From MAG-121220-bin8 sp965655865 (GTDB lineage: Bacteria > Bacteroidota > Bacteroidia > Flavobacteriales > Flavobacteriaceae), in the NCBI GenBank assembly GCA_965655865.1, contig CBFHJJ010000007.1, positions 1-64,000 of the forward strand: a DNA stretch of 64,000 bases, written 5' to 3'. Made by a program: the position numbers and the translations under genes. Positions 34,948-43,603 of the stretch are shown here, in pieces; position 1 is the first letter of the stretch, and each line of letters starts with the position of its first letter. The notes below the pieces were generated by a model that made no database searches, was not told where the DNA came from, and was given only the letters and a program-made list of their open reading frames with translations.

Positions 34948-35652
34948 ATGAGAATATATTTACTCTCTTTATCACTTTTTTTTCTGACAATAAATAGCTC
35001 CGCGCAGAGAAATAATTCAAAAATTGAAAATCTTCAAAATTTTGATCATAAAAAGATTCACTTTGGATATTATATTGGAGTTAACAACTATAATTACAAG
35101 TTAGATTATAAAATAAATCCTGAGAAAAGAACTCTTGTTGGTGATCAAACAGGTATTAATGTAGGCTTAATTGGAGATTTAAAATTAAGGGGGAATCTAA
35201 ATTTAAGGTTTGAACCTGGCTTATACACAAATAAATCTGAGATAGTTTTTTACAATAGAGAAAAATTTACCAAAAACACTGATACACTAAGATCAATAAA
35301 ATCAACATATATTCATTTTCCTCTCCTTTTAAAATATAGTGCTAAAAGATATAATAATATAAAACCCTATGTTTTAGGTGGATTATCAACATCATTTAAT
35401 CTTTCAGGAAATCAAAATAGTCCCGAGGATAATAATAACGGTGTATTTAGATTAAAAACAAATTCTTTTTATTATGAATTAGGCTTTGGAATTGATTTTT
35501 ATCTTCAATATTTTAAATTTTCTCCATCAATTAGAGGTGTTTTTTCATTAAAAAACGAAATAGTTCCTGATCAAGATCCTAATAGTCCCTGGACTGGTAA
35601 TATTGATAGAATGTCTGCTAGAGCAATTTTTATCAATTTTTCTTTTCATTAG
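34948..35652 (+). CDS. porT: PorT family outer-membrane beta-barrel protein, type IX secretion
   Basis: 234 residues, signal peptide ending near S-S-A-Q. An eight-strand barrel is suggested by alternating strands: F-G-Y-Y-I-G-V-N, Y-I-H-F-P-L-L-L-K-Y, Y-V-L-G-G-L-S-T-S-F, F-Y-Y-E-L-G-F-G-I-D-F-Y, F-S-P-S-I-R-G, ending in F-I-N-F-S-F-H. This matches PorT, required for T9SS export in Porphyromonas and Flavobacterium. The neighbours (TrmH methylase, tamL) fit the porT neighbourhood I recall in Flavobacteriia. Converges on the methylase with a 20-nt overlap. Confidence 0.88.
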   Translation: MRIYLLSLSLFFLTINSSAQRNNSKIENLQNFDHKKIHFGYYIGVNNYNYKLDYKINPEKRTLVGDQTGINVGLIGDLKLRGNLNLRFEPGLYTNKSEIVFYNREKFTKNTDTLRSIKSTYIHFPLLLKYSAKRYNNIKPYVLGGLSTSFNLSGNQNSPEDNNNGVFRLKTNSFYYELGFGIDFYLQYFKFSPSIRGVFSLKNEIVPDQDPNSPWTGNIDRMSARAIFINFSFH

Positions 35653-36373
35653 ATTTTCTTGAGAATTCAGATAGAATAATTCCTAATGAATTTGAAAGGT
35701 TTAAACTTTCAGGGTAACTTTTATTATTAAACCTTGGTATTGTTAACTCAACATCAATTAATGATCTTAGATTTTTAGAGATACCATTAGCTTCATTTCC
35801 AAACACAACAATTCCATTATCTGTGCTAATTTTATTTTCATAAACTGACTCTCCATTAATAAATGTTCCAAACCTATTTAATGATTCTGATTCTAAAAAA
35901 GTTGTCAAGTCCAAGTATGTAATATTAATTCGAGACAAAGAACCCATTGCTGATTGTACTACTTTAGGATTATAACAATCTACTGAATCTAAAGAACAAA
36001 CTATATCCTTAATTCCAAACCATTCACATGTTCTAATTATTGTTCCAAGATTTCCGGGATCGTTTATTGATTCTAAACCAACAAGTAAATTGTTTTTATT
36101 TAAGGGCTTTTCATTTGGGATTTTAAAAATTGCTAAATGATCATCGGGGTTACTTAAAAAACTAATCTTTTCGAGTTCAGAATGTGAAACTTGAAATACA
36201 TTATTGATATTAAACTCTGAATTATTGATTGAAAATAATTTGTAAAGAACAAATTTTGAATTAATAAATTCGGAAACTGATTTTTTACCCTCGACTACAA
36301 ACATTTTATTTAAATAACGTTGCTTTTTATATTTTAAACTTTTAATCAGTTTTATCTCGTTTTTGCTAAGCAT
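35633..36373 (-). CDS. TrmH/SpoU family RNA 2'-O-methyltransferase
   Basis: 246 residues: an N-terminal substrate-binding domain (to about 95) and a SPOUT knot. Motifs: D-P-G-N-L-G-T-I-I-R-T (motif 1), V-F-G-N-E-A-N-G-I-S (motif 2), and E-S-L-N-L-S-N-S-L-G-I-I-L (motif 3). Probably methylates rRNA or tRNA ribose; the exact site is not readable. Start is only 34 nt from the divergent tamL start. Confidence 0.88.
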   Translation of the reverse strand: MLSKNEIKLIKSLKYKKQRYLNKMFVVEGKKSVSEFINSKFVLYKLFSINNSEFNINNVFQVSHSELEKISFLSNPDDHLAIFKIPNEKPLNKNNLLVGLESINDPGNLGTIIRTCEWFGIKDIVCSLDSVDCYNPKVVQSAMGSLSRINITYLDLTTFLESESLNRFGTFINGESVYENKISTDNGIVVFGNEANGISKNLRSLIDVELTIPRFNNKSYPESLNLSNSLGIILSEFSRKSNEKKN

Positions 36374-36384
36374 TAATAATGATG

Positions 36385-36392
36385 TATTTTTG
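36385..36392 (+). promoter_or_regulatory. -7 promoter box for tamL
   Basis: TATTTTTG, exact match ending 15 nt before the GTG start at 36408. It lies within a longer possible reading frame opening with TTG at 36363. Confidence 0.5.
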
Positions 36393-36407
36393 AGTTATAA
36401 TTGTAAA

Positions 36408-38906
36408 GTGAAAAAATTTATAACAAAAATAGCATTATTTGTAATTACTAGTATTCTTGTAATTAGTTGTAGTGTAACTAAAGATCTAAATAAGGGCAAT
36501 TTAATACTTAGATCAAATGAAATTTTTGTAAATGGATCTATGATTAAAACTGATTCCTTAGCTCCTCTTATAACTCAAAAAAAAAACGATTATATACTTG
36601 GCTATCCTTTAGCTGGTAAAATATACCAATCATCAAAAAAAAATAGTGATTCAATATTTAACGAATGGATAAACAGAAGAGTTAATAGAAAAAAGAAACT
36701 TAATTCAATACTTTCAAAAAAACAAGTTATACAATTGAACAAATATTATGAGGATTTAAATATTTGGAAAAAAAAGAATGGAGAAAAATTGGAAATCATT
36801 GACTCAGTAAAAACAAATATTTCAATTGATAATTTAAAATCATATTACAAGAACAATGGATACTTTAATTCTAAAATATCTTCAAATACAATTATAGACC
36901 AAAACAACAACAAATTTGGAAAAGTTATTTACAATATAAAAACAGGAAATCAATACAATTTAGATAGTATATCAGCAAATATTGATTCTGAAATTTTAAG
37001 ATCCATTTTTAATTCAGCAAAGAATGAATCAATTTTAAAACCAAATACATCTTTTAATACAAAGAAATTTGAATTAGAGAGAAACAGAATTAATAAATTA
37101 TTTAAAAATTCTGGGATTTATAATTTCCAAATAAATTCTATTTCTTTTAAAATAAATTTAGATACAACAAGTTTAAATTTCAAAATTCCGGTTGAAATAG
37201 TAATCAAAGAAAATGCTTACAATAACAGAGATAAAAAACATAAAATAGAAAAAGTAAATTTATTTATTGAGAAAGAAGATTTATATACTGAAACCAAAAA
37301 AATATTTAGTTATGACTCTATTAATTTTTATTCTAATTTTTCTTTAGACTACAAGCCTAATGTGTTGTCAAATTTAATTCTTGTTAAAAAAAATGAATTT
37401 TATAGTGATTTAAAGAGAACTGAGACAATTAGCCTTTTAAATAAATTCGATAATTTTCAATACCCATCAATTAATTATAATTATATAGACGAAACTAATA
37501 AACAATTAGAAGCTAATATATATTTAGTACCAAAAAAAAAATATTCTTTTAGATTTGGTTTAGATCTTAAACATTCAAATATTGAAGATATTGGAATAGC
37601 ATTTGAGTCATCTTTAATTAATCGAAATGTGTTTAAATCTGGTGAAAAACTAGAATTTACAACTAGAGGAACTATAGGTAAATCTGCAAATACTACCATT
37701 TCTGAGTATGGATTTGATATTAGATTTAAATTTCCTAAACTTTTTCCGTCTTTTAGTTTAAAGAACTTTGTTAAGTTAGAAAACAAGCCTGTCACATATT
37801 TAAATATTGGAACGTCTAACCAAACTAATATTGGATTAGACAGACAAAATTTTAAGTTTGATTTAAATTATGACTGGTTTGATAAAAAAAACAGAAAAAA
37901 CAACCTCAGTTTAATAAATATTGAATTGGTTAATAATAAAAATATTGTCAATTACTTCAATATTTATTCTAATTCGTTTAAATCTGTTAACATTATTGCA
38001 AACAGGTATAATACGCCCTCAAATTATTTAGATATTAATAATAACTTAGTCATTCCTAGTGGAATAGATTCATTTATCAACGAAGTCGTTTCAAAACAAT
38101 TTGCAGTATCAAACGAAGATTTTAATACAATCAATTATTTAAATGATAGAAAAAACAGATTAACATCAAACAATTTAATAATAGGTTCAAGTTTTTCTTT
38201 TTCAAATAAGTTGAAAAAAAATATATATGATAATGCGTTTTCTGAATTTAAATTAAAAATTGAACTTGCAGGAAATATAACAAATCTCACCAGTAATCTT
38301 TTTAATGTTTCTAAAGATGAGTTTGGTAAAAATAAAGTCTTAGGATTAACATACTCACAATTTATAAAAACCGAGACTGGGTATATTAAACACTGGCCAA
38401 TTGGATTAAATTCTATTATAGCCTTCAGATCATTTTTTGGAATAGCTATCCCATTTGGAAATTCAAATAATATCCCTTTTTCAAAATCATTTTTTGCAGG
38501 TGGATCAAACGATAACAGAGCATGGGAAGTTTACAGACTTGGCCCAGGAAGCAGTGAAGCTTTGAGCGAATTTAATGAAGCAAACATGAAAATAGCTATG
38601 AACATTGAATACAGGTTTAAAATTCTGGGGAAACTTGACGGTGCTTTATTTACTGATATTGGTAATATTTGGAACGTATTTGATGATACAAAAGATTCTA
38701 AAAGAACATTTAATAGTCTTAAAGATTTAGATGAAATTGCAATTGGAAGCGGAATTGGTTTAAGATACAACATTGGTTATTTTATTTTAAGATTAGACAT
38801 GGGACTCAAGACTTACAATCCTGTACTTGAAACTAACGAAAGATGGCTTACTGATTTTAATTTAAAGAAAGCTGTGTTTAACATTGGTTTAAATTATCCT
38901 TTTTAG
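36408..38906 (+). CDS. tamL: TamL: BamA/TamA-family outer-membrane lipoprotein
   Basis: 832 residues from a GTG at 36408, preferred over the TTG at 36363 because it gives a clean lipoprotein signal peptide with Cys21 (V-I-S-C-S) and lies 15 nt after a promoter box. POTRA-like repeats occupy about 90-370, including Y-Y-K-N-N-G-Y-F-N-S. The C-terminal half is a 16-strand Omp85 barrel with F-F-A-G-G-S-N-D-N-R-A-W and R-L-G-P-G, ending in N-I-G-L-N-Y-P-F. It is the outer-membrane half of the Bacteroidota TAM complex. Confidence 0.88.
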   Translation: MKKFITKIALFVITSILVISCSVTKDLNKGNLILRSNEIFVNGSMIKTDSLAPLITQKKNDYILGYPLAGKIYQSSKKNSDSIFNEWINRRVNRKKKLNSILSKKQVIQLNKYYEDLNIWKKKNGEKLEIIDSVKTNISIDNLKSYYKNNGYFNSKISSNTIIDQNNNKFGKVIYNIKTGNQYNLDSISANIDSEILRSIFNSAKNESILKPNTSFNTKKFELERNRINKLFKNSGIYNFQINSISFKINLDTTSLNFKIPVEIVIKENAYNNRDKKHKIEKVNLFIEKEDLYTETKKIFSYDSINFYSNFSLDYKPNVLSNLILVKKNEFYSDLKRTETISLLNKFDNFQYPSINYNYIDETNKQLEANIYLVPKKKYSFRFGLDLKHSNIEDIGIAFESSLINRNVFKSGEKLEFTTRGTIGKSANTTISEYGFDIRFKFPKLFPSFSLKNFVKLENKPVTYLNIGTSNQTNIGLDRQNFKFDLNYDWFDKKNRKNNLSLINIELVNNKNIVNYFNIYSNSFKSVNIIANRYNTPSNYLDINNNLVIPSGIDSFINEVVSKQFAVSNEDFNTINYLNDRKNRLTSNNLIIGSSFSFSNKLKKNIYDNAFSEFKLKIELAGNITNLTSNLFNVSKDEFGKNKVLGLTYSQFIKTETGYIKHWPIGLNSIIAFRSFFGIAIPFGNSNNIPFSKSFFAGGSNDNRAWEVYRLGPGSSEALSEFNEANMKIAMNIEYRFKILGKLDGALFTDIGNIWNVFDDTKDSKRTFNSLKDLDEIAIGSGIGLRYNIGYFILRLDMGLKTYNPVLETNERWLTDFNLKKAVFNIGLNYPF

Positions 38907-38949
38907 GACCAAAAATTCTTTTTAATTTAGCGCACAAATTAAATTTAAA

Positions 38950-40020
38950 ATGAGTAATCAAATTAACGGAGGTGTTGCCACAGGTGACGAAGTTCAAAAA
39001 ATTTTTAACCTGGCAAAAGCAAAAAAATTTGCATTACCTGCTGTAAATGTAATTGGATCTAATTCAATTAACGGAGTTTTAGAAACAGCATCTAAACTAA
39101 ATGCTCCTGTAATAATTCAATTTTCAAATGGTGGAGCTGTTTTTAATGCTGGAAAAGGACTTTCTAATCAAAATCAAAATGCTGCGATTAAAGGTGCTAT
39201 TGCTGGAGCTAAACATGTTCATGAGCTTTCAAAAGCTTATAATGTGCCTGTAATATTACACACAGATCATGCAGCTAAAAAACTTTTACCTTGGATTGAC
39301 GGATTGCTTTTAGCTAGTGAAGATCACTTTGAAAAAACAGGAAAATCTTTGTTCAGTTCACACATGATTGATTTGTCTGAGGAACCAATTAAAGAAAATA
39401 TTTCTATATGCAAAGAATATTTAAAAAGAATGAGTAAAATTGGAATGACATTAGAAATTGAATTGGGTATTACAGGTGGTGAGGAAGATGGTGTAGATAA
39501 TACAGATGTTGATGATTCAAAATTATACACTCAGCCAGAGGAGGTTGCATATGCATATGAAGAGCTATCAGAAGTCAGTGATAAATTTACTATTGCAGCT
39601 GCATTTGGAAATGTTCATGGGGTTTATAAACCTGGAAATGTAAAATTAACTCCAAAAATCTTAAAGAATTCTCAAGATTTTATTTCTAAAAAATATAACG
39701 TAGAACATAACACTATAAATTTTGTTTTTCATGGAGGATCAGGTTCCTCAGTTGAAGAAATTAGAGAAGCAATTGATTATGGAGCTATAAAAATGAATAT
39801 TGACACTGATATGCAATATGCATTTATGTGTGGTATTAGAGATTACTTTAATACAAACAAAGATTACTTAAAATCTCAAATTGGGAATTCTGAAGGTAAT
39901 GATATCCCAAATAAAAAATACTATGACCCAAGAGTTTGGCTAAGAGAGGCTGAAGAAAGTTTTATTTCAAGACTTACTCAAGCATTTAAAGATCTTAATA
40001 ACGTCAATACCTTGAACTAA
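38950..40020 (+). CDS. fbaA: Class II fructose-bisphosphate aldolase
   Basis: 356 residues, class IIA size. H-T-D106-H107-A-A-K gives catalytic Asp and zinc His; S-S-H-M-I-D-L-S-E-E near 136-145, E-L-G-I-T-G-G-E-E-D-G-V, H-G-G-S-G-S-S, and N-I-D-T-D-M-Q complete the site. Cytosolic glycolysis/gluconeogenesis. The TTG of the next gene's promoter lies at its 3' end. Confidence 0.96.
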   Translation: MSNQINGGVATGDEVQKIFNLAKAKKFALPAVNVIGSNSINGVLETASKLNAPVIIQFSNGGAVFNAGKGLSNQNQNAAIKGAIAGAKHVHELSKAYNVPVILHTDHAAKKLLPWIDGLLLASEDHFEKTGKSLFSSHMIDLSEEPIKENISICKEYLKRMSKIGMTLEIELGITGGEEDGVDNTDVDDSKLYTQPEEVAYAYEELSEVSDKFTIAAAFGNVHGVYKPGNVKLTPKILKNSQDFISKKYNVEHNTINFVFHGGSGSSVEEIREAIDYGAIKMNIDTDMQYAFMCGIRDYFNTNKDYLKSQIGNSEGNDIPNKKYYDPRVWLREAEESFISRLTQAFKDLNNVNTLN

Positions 40021-40039
40021 ATTTGGTTTAGTATATTTG
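40012..40039 (+). promoter_or_regulatory. accD promoter (TTG-N17-TATATTTG)
   Basis: TTG at 40012-40014, inside the last codons of fbaA, and TATATTTG at 40032-40039 with a 17-nt spacer: the full Bacteroidota consensus. The box ends 16 nt before the accD ATG. Confidence 0.7.
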
Positions 40040-40055
40040 AATAAACATCCATTAT

Positions 40056-40913
40056 ATGGCTTGGTTTAAAAGAAAAACAAAAGGAATACACACTTCTACA
40101 GAAGAAAAAAAAGATACTCCAGAGGGTTTATGGCATAAAACCCCAACAGGAAAAATAATTGATACTGAAGAGTTAGAAAACAATTCATTTGTTTCTCCTG
40201 AGGATGGATTTCATATTAGAATTGGCAGTCAAGAATATTTTAATATTTTATTTGATGACAAATTTAAAGAAGTTGATGTAAATATTAAGGCCAAGGATCC
40301 TTTGAAATTCAGCGATAATAAATCATATAAACAAAGAACAAAAGATGCAAGAAAAAAGACAGGCTTAAAAGATGCTATTAAAGTAGCTATTGGAGAATCT
40401 TTTGGTGAAAATGTTGTTATAGCTTGTATGGATTTTAGATTTATTGGAGGTTCCATGGGTTCTGTAGTAGGTGAAAAAATAAGTAGAGCAGTTGACTTAG
40501 CTATTAGAAAAAAAATCCCTTTAGTTATAATTTCAAAATCAGGTGGAGCTAGAATGATGGAAGGAGCAATATCTTTAATGCAAATGGCTAAAACCTCTGC
40601 AAAATTGGCTCAATTAGCAAATAATAAATTACCCTATGTCTCTTTATGCACTGACCCGACCACTGGTGGAACAACTGCATCCTTCGCAATGCTGGGAGAC
40701 ATTAATATTTCCGAGCCTGGAGCATTGATAGCATTTGCTGGTCCAAGAGTGGTAAAAGATACAACAGGAAAAGATCTACCTGAAGGCTTCCAAACTTCTG
40801 AATTTTTATTAGAACACGGGTTTCTTGACTTTATCAGTTCTAGAACTGAAATTAAGAAAAAAATTAACCTATATTTTGATTTAGTTCTCAATAGACCATT
40901 AAGATCAATTTAA
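40056..40913 (+). CDS. accD: Acetyl-CoA carboxylase carboxyltransferase subunit beta
   Basis: 285 residues. The crotonase-fold core is intact: S-K-S-G-G-A-R-M-M-E-G, T-D-P-T-T-G-G-T-T-A-S, and I-A-F-A-G-P-R-V-V. The N-terminal zinc ribbon has lost all four Cys seen in E. coli AccD: the positions read W-H-K-T-P-T-G and F-V-S-P-E-D. I recall the same loss in other Flavobacteriia. It forms malonyl-CoA with AccA, which is not here. Confidence 0.94.
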   Translation: MAWFKRKTKGIHTSTEEKKDTPEGLWHKTPTGKIIDTEELENNSFVSPEDGFHIRIGSQEYFNILFDDKFKEVDVNIKAKDPLKFSDNKSYKQRTKDARKKTGLKDAIKVAIGESFGENVVIACMDFRFIGGSMGSVVGEKISRAVDLAIRKKIPLVIISKSGGARMMEGAISLMQMAKTSAKLAQLANNKLPYVSLCTDPTTGGTTASFAMLGDINISEPGALIAFAGPRVVKDTTGKDLPEGFQTSEFLLEHGFLDFISSRTEIKKKINLYFDLVLNRPLRSI

Positions 40914-40939
40914 AATTACATATTTATAAAATATAATCT

Positions 40940-40947
40940 TATATTTG
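40940..40947 (+). promoter_or_regulatory. -7 promoter box for rpsO
   Basis: TATATTTG, exact match. Unlike the others it lies 55 nt before the start codon, leaving a leader of about 48 nt. Confidence 0.55.
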
Positions 40948-40950
40948 CCG

Positions 40951-41002
40951 CGCTAATTAAAAATTAGTTAGCTGCATAAAAATCATTTAAAATAATATTG
41001 GC
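40951..41002 (+). promoter_or_regulatory. Candidate rpsO leader with dyad symmetry
   Basis: The predicted leader begins with GCTAATT-AAA-AATTAG (40952-40968), which can fold as a short hairpin, and a second copy of TTAGC just after it (40968-40972) could pair instead with the 5' GCTAA. Two mutually exclusive pairings next to a ribosomal protein gene suggest S15 autoregulation, but this is inference only. Confidence 0.3.
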
Positions 41003-41272
41003 ATGTATTTAACAAAAGAAAACAAAAAAGAAATCTTCAAAGAGCATGGTAAATCAGAGTCTGATACAGGTTCGACTGAAGGTCAAATTGCATTATTCAC
41101 TAAACGAATTAATCACTTAACTGAACATCTGAAAGTTAATAGAAAAGATTTTAACACTGAAAGATCTTTAGTAATGATGGTTGGTAAAAGAAAAAGTTTA
41201 TTAAGTTATCTTAAGAAAAAAGATATCAATAGATATCGTGAAATAATCAAGAAATTAAACTTACGTAAATAG
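41003..41272 (+). CDS. rpsO: Ribosomal protein S15
   Basis: 89 residues, exact family length. G-S-T-E-G-Q-I-A-L-F-T-K-R-I-N-H-L-T-E-H-L and L-V-M-M-V-G-K-R-K-S-L-L-S-Y-L are the S15 core binding h20-h22 of 16S rRNA. It heads the rpsO-pnp-rpoD-rpe cluster. Confidence 0.98.
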   Translation: MYLTKENKKEIFKEHGKSESDTGSTEGQIALFTKRINHLTEHLKVNRKDFNTERSLVMMVGKRKSLLSYLKKKDINRYREIIKKLNLRK

Positions 41273-41330
41273 TTTTACATAGTTTTTCATTGGTATTCTA
41301 CTTAAGACACAACACAACTTAATTAATTTA

Positions 41331-43544
41331 ATGAAAAATATGAAAATCAAAACTTATAATGAATCCATCGATCTAGGTGATGGAAGAACAATCACACTAG
41401 AAACTGGCAAACTTGCAAAGCAAGCACACGGCTCAGTTGTCGTTCAAATGGGTAAAGCAATGCTATTGTGTACTGTTGTATCTAACTACGAAGCCAGTAA
41501 GGTTGACTTCCTTCCTCTTACTGTTGATTACAGAGAAAAATTCGCAGCCGCTGGAAGATACCCTGGAGGTTTTTTCAAAAGAGAAGCCAGACCTAGTGAC
41601 GGAGAGGTGTTAACCATGAGATTAGTAGACAGAGTTTTACGTCCACTATTTCCTAAAGATTATCATTCCGAAGTTCAGGTCATGATTCAACTAATGTCCC
41701 ATGACGAAGATGTAATGCCTGATGCTCTTGCAGGACTTGCAGCCTCTGCTGCAATCCAATTAAGTGACTTTCCATTTGAATGTGCAATTTCAGAAGCTCG
41801 TGTAGCTAGAATTGATGGAAAATTTGTTATTAACCCAAGTAGATCTCAATTAGCTAATGCAGATATAGAAATAATGGTTGGAGCTTCTGCTGATTCAGTA
41901 ATGATGGTTGAGGGTGAAATGGATGAGTGTAGTGAAGAAGAAATGGCTGATGCAATAAAATTTGCTCACGAGTCCATAAAAATTCAAATCCAAGCTCAAG
42001 AAAGATTAGCTAATGCTGTTGGAAAAAAAGAAGTTAGAGAATATGAAACGAGTGTTGAAAATGAAGAGCTTGCTAAAAGAATACATGATGCTTCTTACAA
42101 CAAGTGTTACGAAATAGCCAAAAAAGGTACTTCTAAAGCTGAACGTAGTTTAGCTTTTTCTAATGTCAAAGATGAGGTAAAAGCTTCATTTAGTGAAGAA
42201 GAAATTGAAGAATATGGAAAATTAATCAGCAAATATTTTAATAAAGCACAAAAAGAAGCTGTTAGAGAACTTACACTAAGTGAGGGAATAAGATTAGACG
42301 GTAGAAAAACTGATGAAATTAGAGATATTTGGTGTGAAGTTGATTACTTACCATCAACTCACGGATCTGCTATATTCACAAGAGGAGAAACTCAGGCTTT
42401 AGCCACGGTTACACTTGGAACTTCAAGAGAAGCTAACAAAATTGATATGCCATCTTATGAAGGTGAAGAAACTTTTTATCTTCATTATAATTTCCCGCCA
42501 TTTTGTACAGGAGAAGCTAGACCACTTAGAGGAACATCAAGAAGAGAAGTAGGACATGGTAATCTTGCACAACGAGGTTTAAAAGGAATGATCCCTGATG
42601 ATTGTCCTTATACTGTTAGAGTTGTCAGTGAAGTACTAGAATCTAACGGTTCATCTTCAATGGCTACTGTATGTTCTGGGACTATGGCCCTTATGGATGC
42701 TGGAGTTCAGATAACTAGACCTGTTTCTGGAATAGCAATGGGACTAATTTCTGATGGAGACAGATATGCAGTATTGAGTGATATTTTAGGTGACGAAGAT
42801 CATCTTGGTGATATGGATTTCAAAGTAACTGGTACCTCTGAAGGTATAACAGCTTGCCAAATGGATATTAAAATCAAAGGTCTTTCATATGAAATTTTAG
42901 TAAATGCATTAAAACAAGCTAGAGATGGAAGATTACATATTTTAAATAAAATAACTGAAACCATTGAAAGACCCAATACAGATGTTAAGTCTCATTCTCC
43001 AAAAATGGTAACTAGTAGAATACCTAATGAATTCATTGGACCATTCATTGGACCGGGTGGAAAAGTAATTCAAGAACTGCAAAAAACTACTGGTTGTACC
43101 ATAGTTATAAATGAAGATCCAGAGACCGAAGAAGGAATTGTGGAAATTCTTGGTACTGATCAGGAGGGAATTGATTCTGTTCTTGCTAAAATAGATTCAC
43201 TTTTATTTAAACCAGAAAAAGGAAACACTTACAAGGTTAAAGTAATAAAAATGTTAGACTTTGGAGCCGTAGTTGAATATCTAGATGCCCCAGGAAACGA
43301 AGTATTATTACATGTTAGTGAAATCGCATGGGAAAGAACAGAAAATGTTAGTGATGTACTTAAACTCGGAGATGAATTAGATGTTAAATATTTTGGTACA
43401 GACCCAAGGACTCGAAAAGAAAAAGTTTCTAGAAAAGCATTACTAGAAAAACCTGAGGGTTATGTCGAAAGACCGCCAAGAGCCCCAAGATCTGATAATA
43501 GAGGAAGAGATAACAGAGGAAGAGACAATAGAGGAAAAAGATAA
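41331..43544 (+). CDS. pnp: Polynucleotide phosphorylase
   Basis: 737 residues. Two RNase PH domains (about 10-150 and 325-550), KH domain with F-I-G-P-F-I-G-P-G-G-K-V-I near 565-577, and S1 domain near 632-700. 3'-5' phosphorolysis of RNA in the degradosome-like machinery. The C-terminus ends in three copies of R-D-N-R-G, encoded by a 15-nt tandem repeat. ATG at 41331 or 41340 are both possible starts. Confidence 0.97.
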   Translation: MKNMKIKTYNESIDLGDGRTITLETGKLAKQAHGSVVVQMGKAMLLCTVVSNYEASKVDFLPLTVDYREKFAAAGRYPGGFFKREARPSDGEVLTMRLVDRVLRPLFPKDYHSEVQVMIQLMSHDEDVMPDALAGLAASAAIQLSDFPFECAISEARVARIDGKFVINPSRSQLANADIEIMVGASADSVMMVEGEMDECSEEEMADAIKFAHESIKIQIQAQERLANAVGKKEVREYETSVENEELAKRIHDASYNKCYEIAKKGTSKAERSLAFSNVKDEVKASFSEEEIEEYGKLISKYFNKAQKEAVRELTLSEGIRLDGRKTDEIRDIWCEVDYLPSTHGSAIFTRGETQALATVTLGTSREANKIDMPSYEGEETFYLHYNFPPFCTGEARPLRGTSRREVGHGNLAQRGLKGMIPDDCPYTVRVVSEVLESNGSSSMATVCSGTMALMDAGVQITRPVSGIAMGLISDGDRYAVLSDILGDEDHLGDMDFKVTGTSEGITACQMDIKIKGLSYEILVNALKQARDGRLHILNKITETIERPNTDVKSHSPKMVTSRIPNEFIGPFIGPGGKVIQELQKTTGCTIVINEDPETEEGIVEILGTDQEGIDSVLAKIDSLLFKPEKGNTYKVKVIKMLDFGAVVEYLDAPGNEVLLHVSEIAWERTENVSDVLKLGDELDVKYFGTDPRTRKEKVSRKALLEKPEGYVERPPRAPRSDNRGRDNRGRDNRGKR
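43494..43538 (+). repeat. 15-bp tandem repeat x3 at the 3' end of pnp
   Basis: Three 15-nt units (43494-43508, 43509-43523, 43524-43538) of the type GAYAAYAGAGGAARA, differing at few positions and encoding Arg/Gly-rich D-N-R-G-R repeats. Prone to copy-number variation between strains. Confidence 0.85.
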
Positions 43545-43603
43545 TAACTAGTTATTGTAACCTTTTTATAAATTTTAACGTATAATAAGTCTAATACAGA
43601 ATA

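Noticed and set aside
43543..43556. 14-bp palindrome AATAACTAGTTATT after pnp, considered as a terminator
   Set aside because: It has no loop and no T-run, and rpoD follows on the same strand in a conserved cluster; likely chance.
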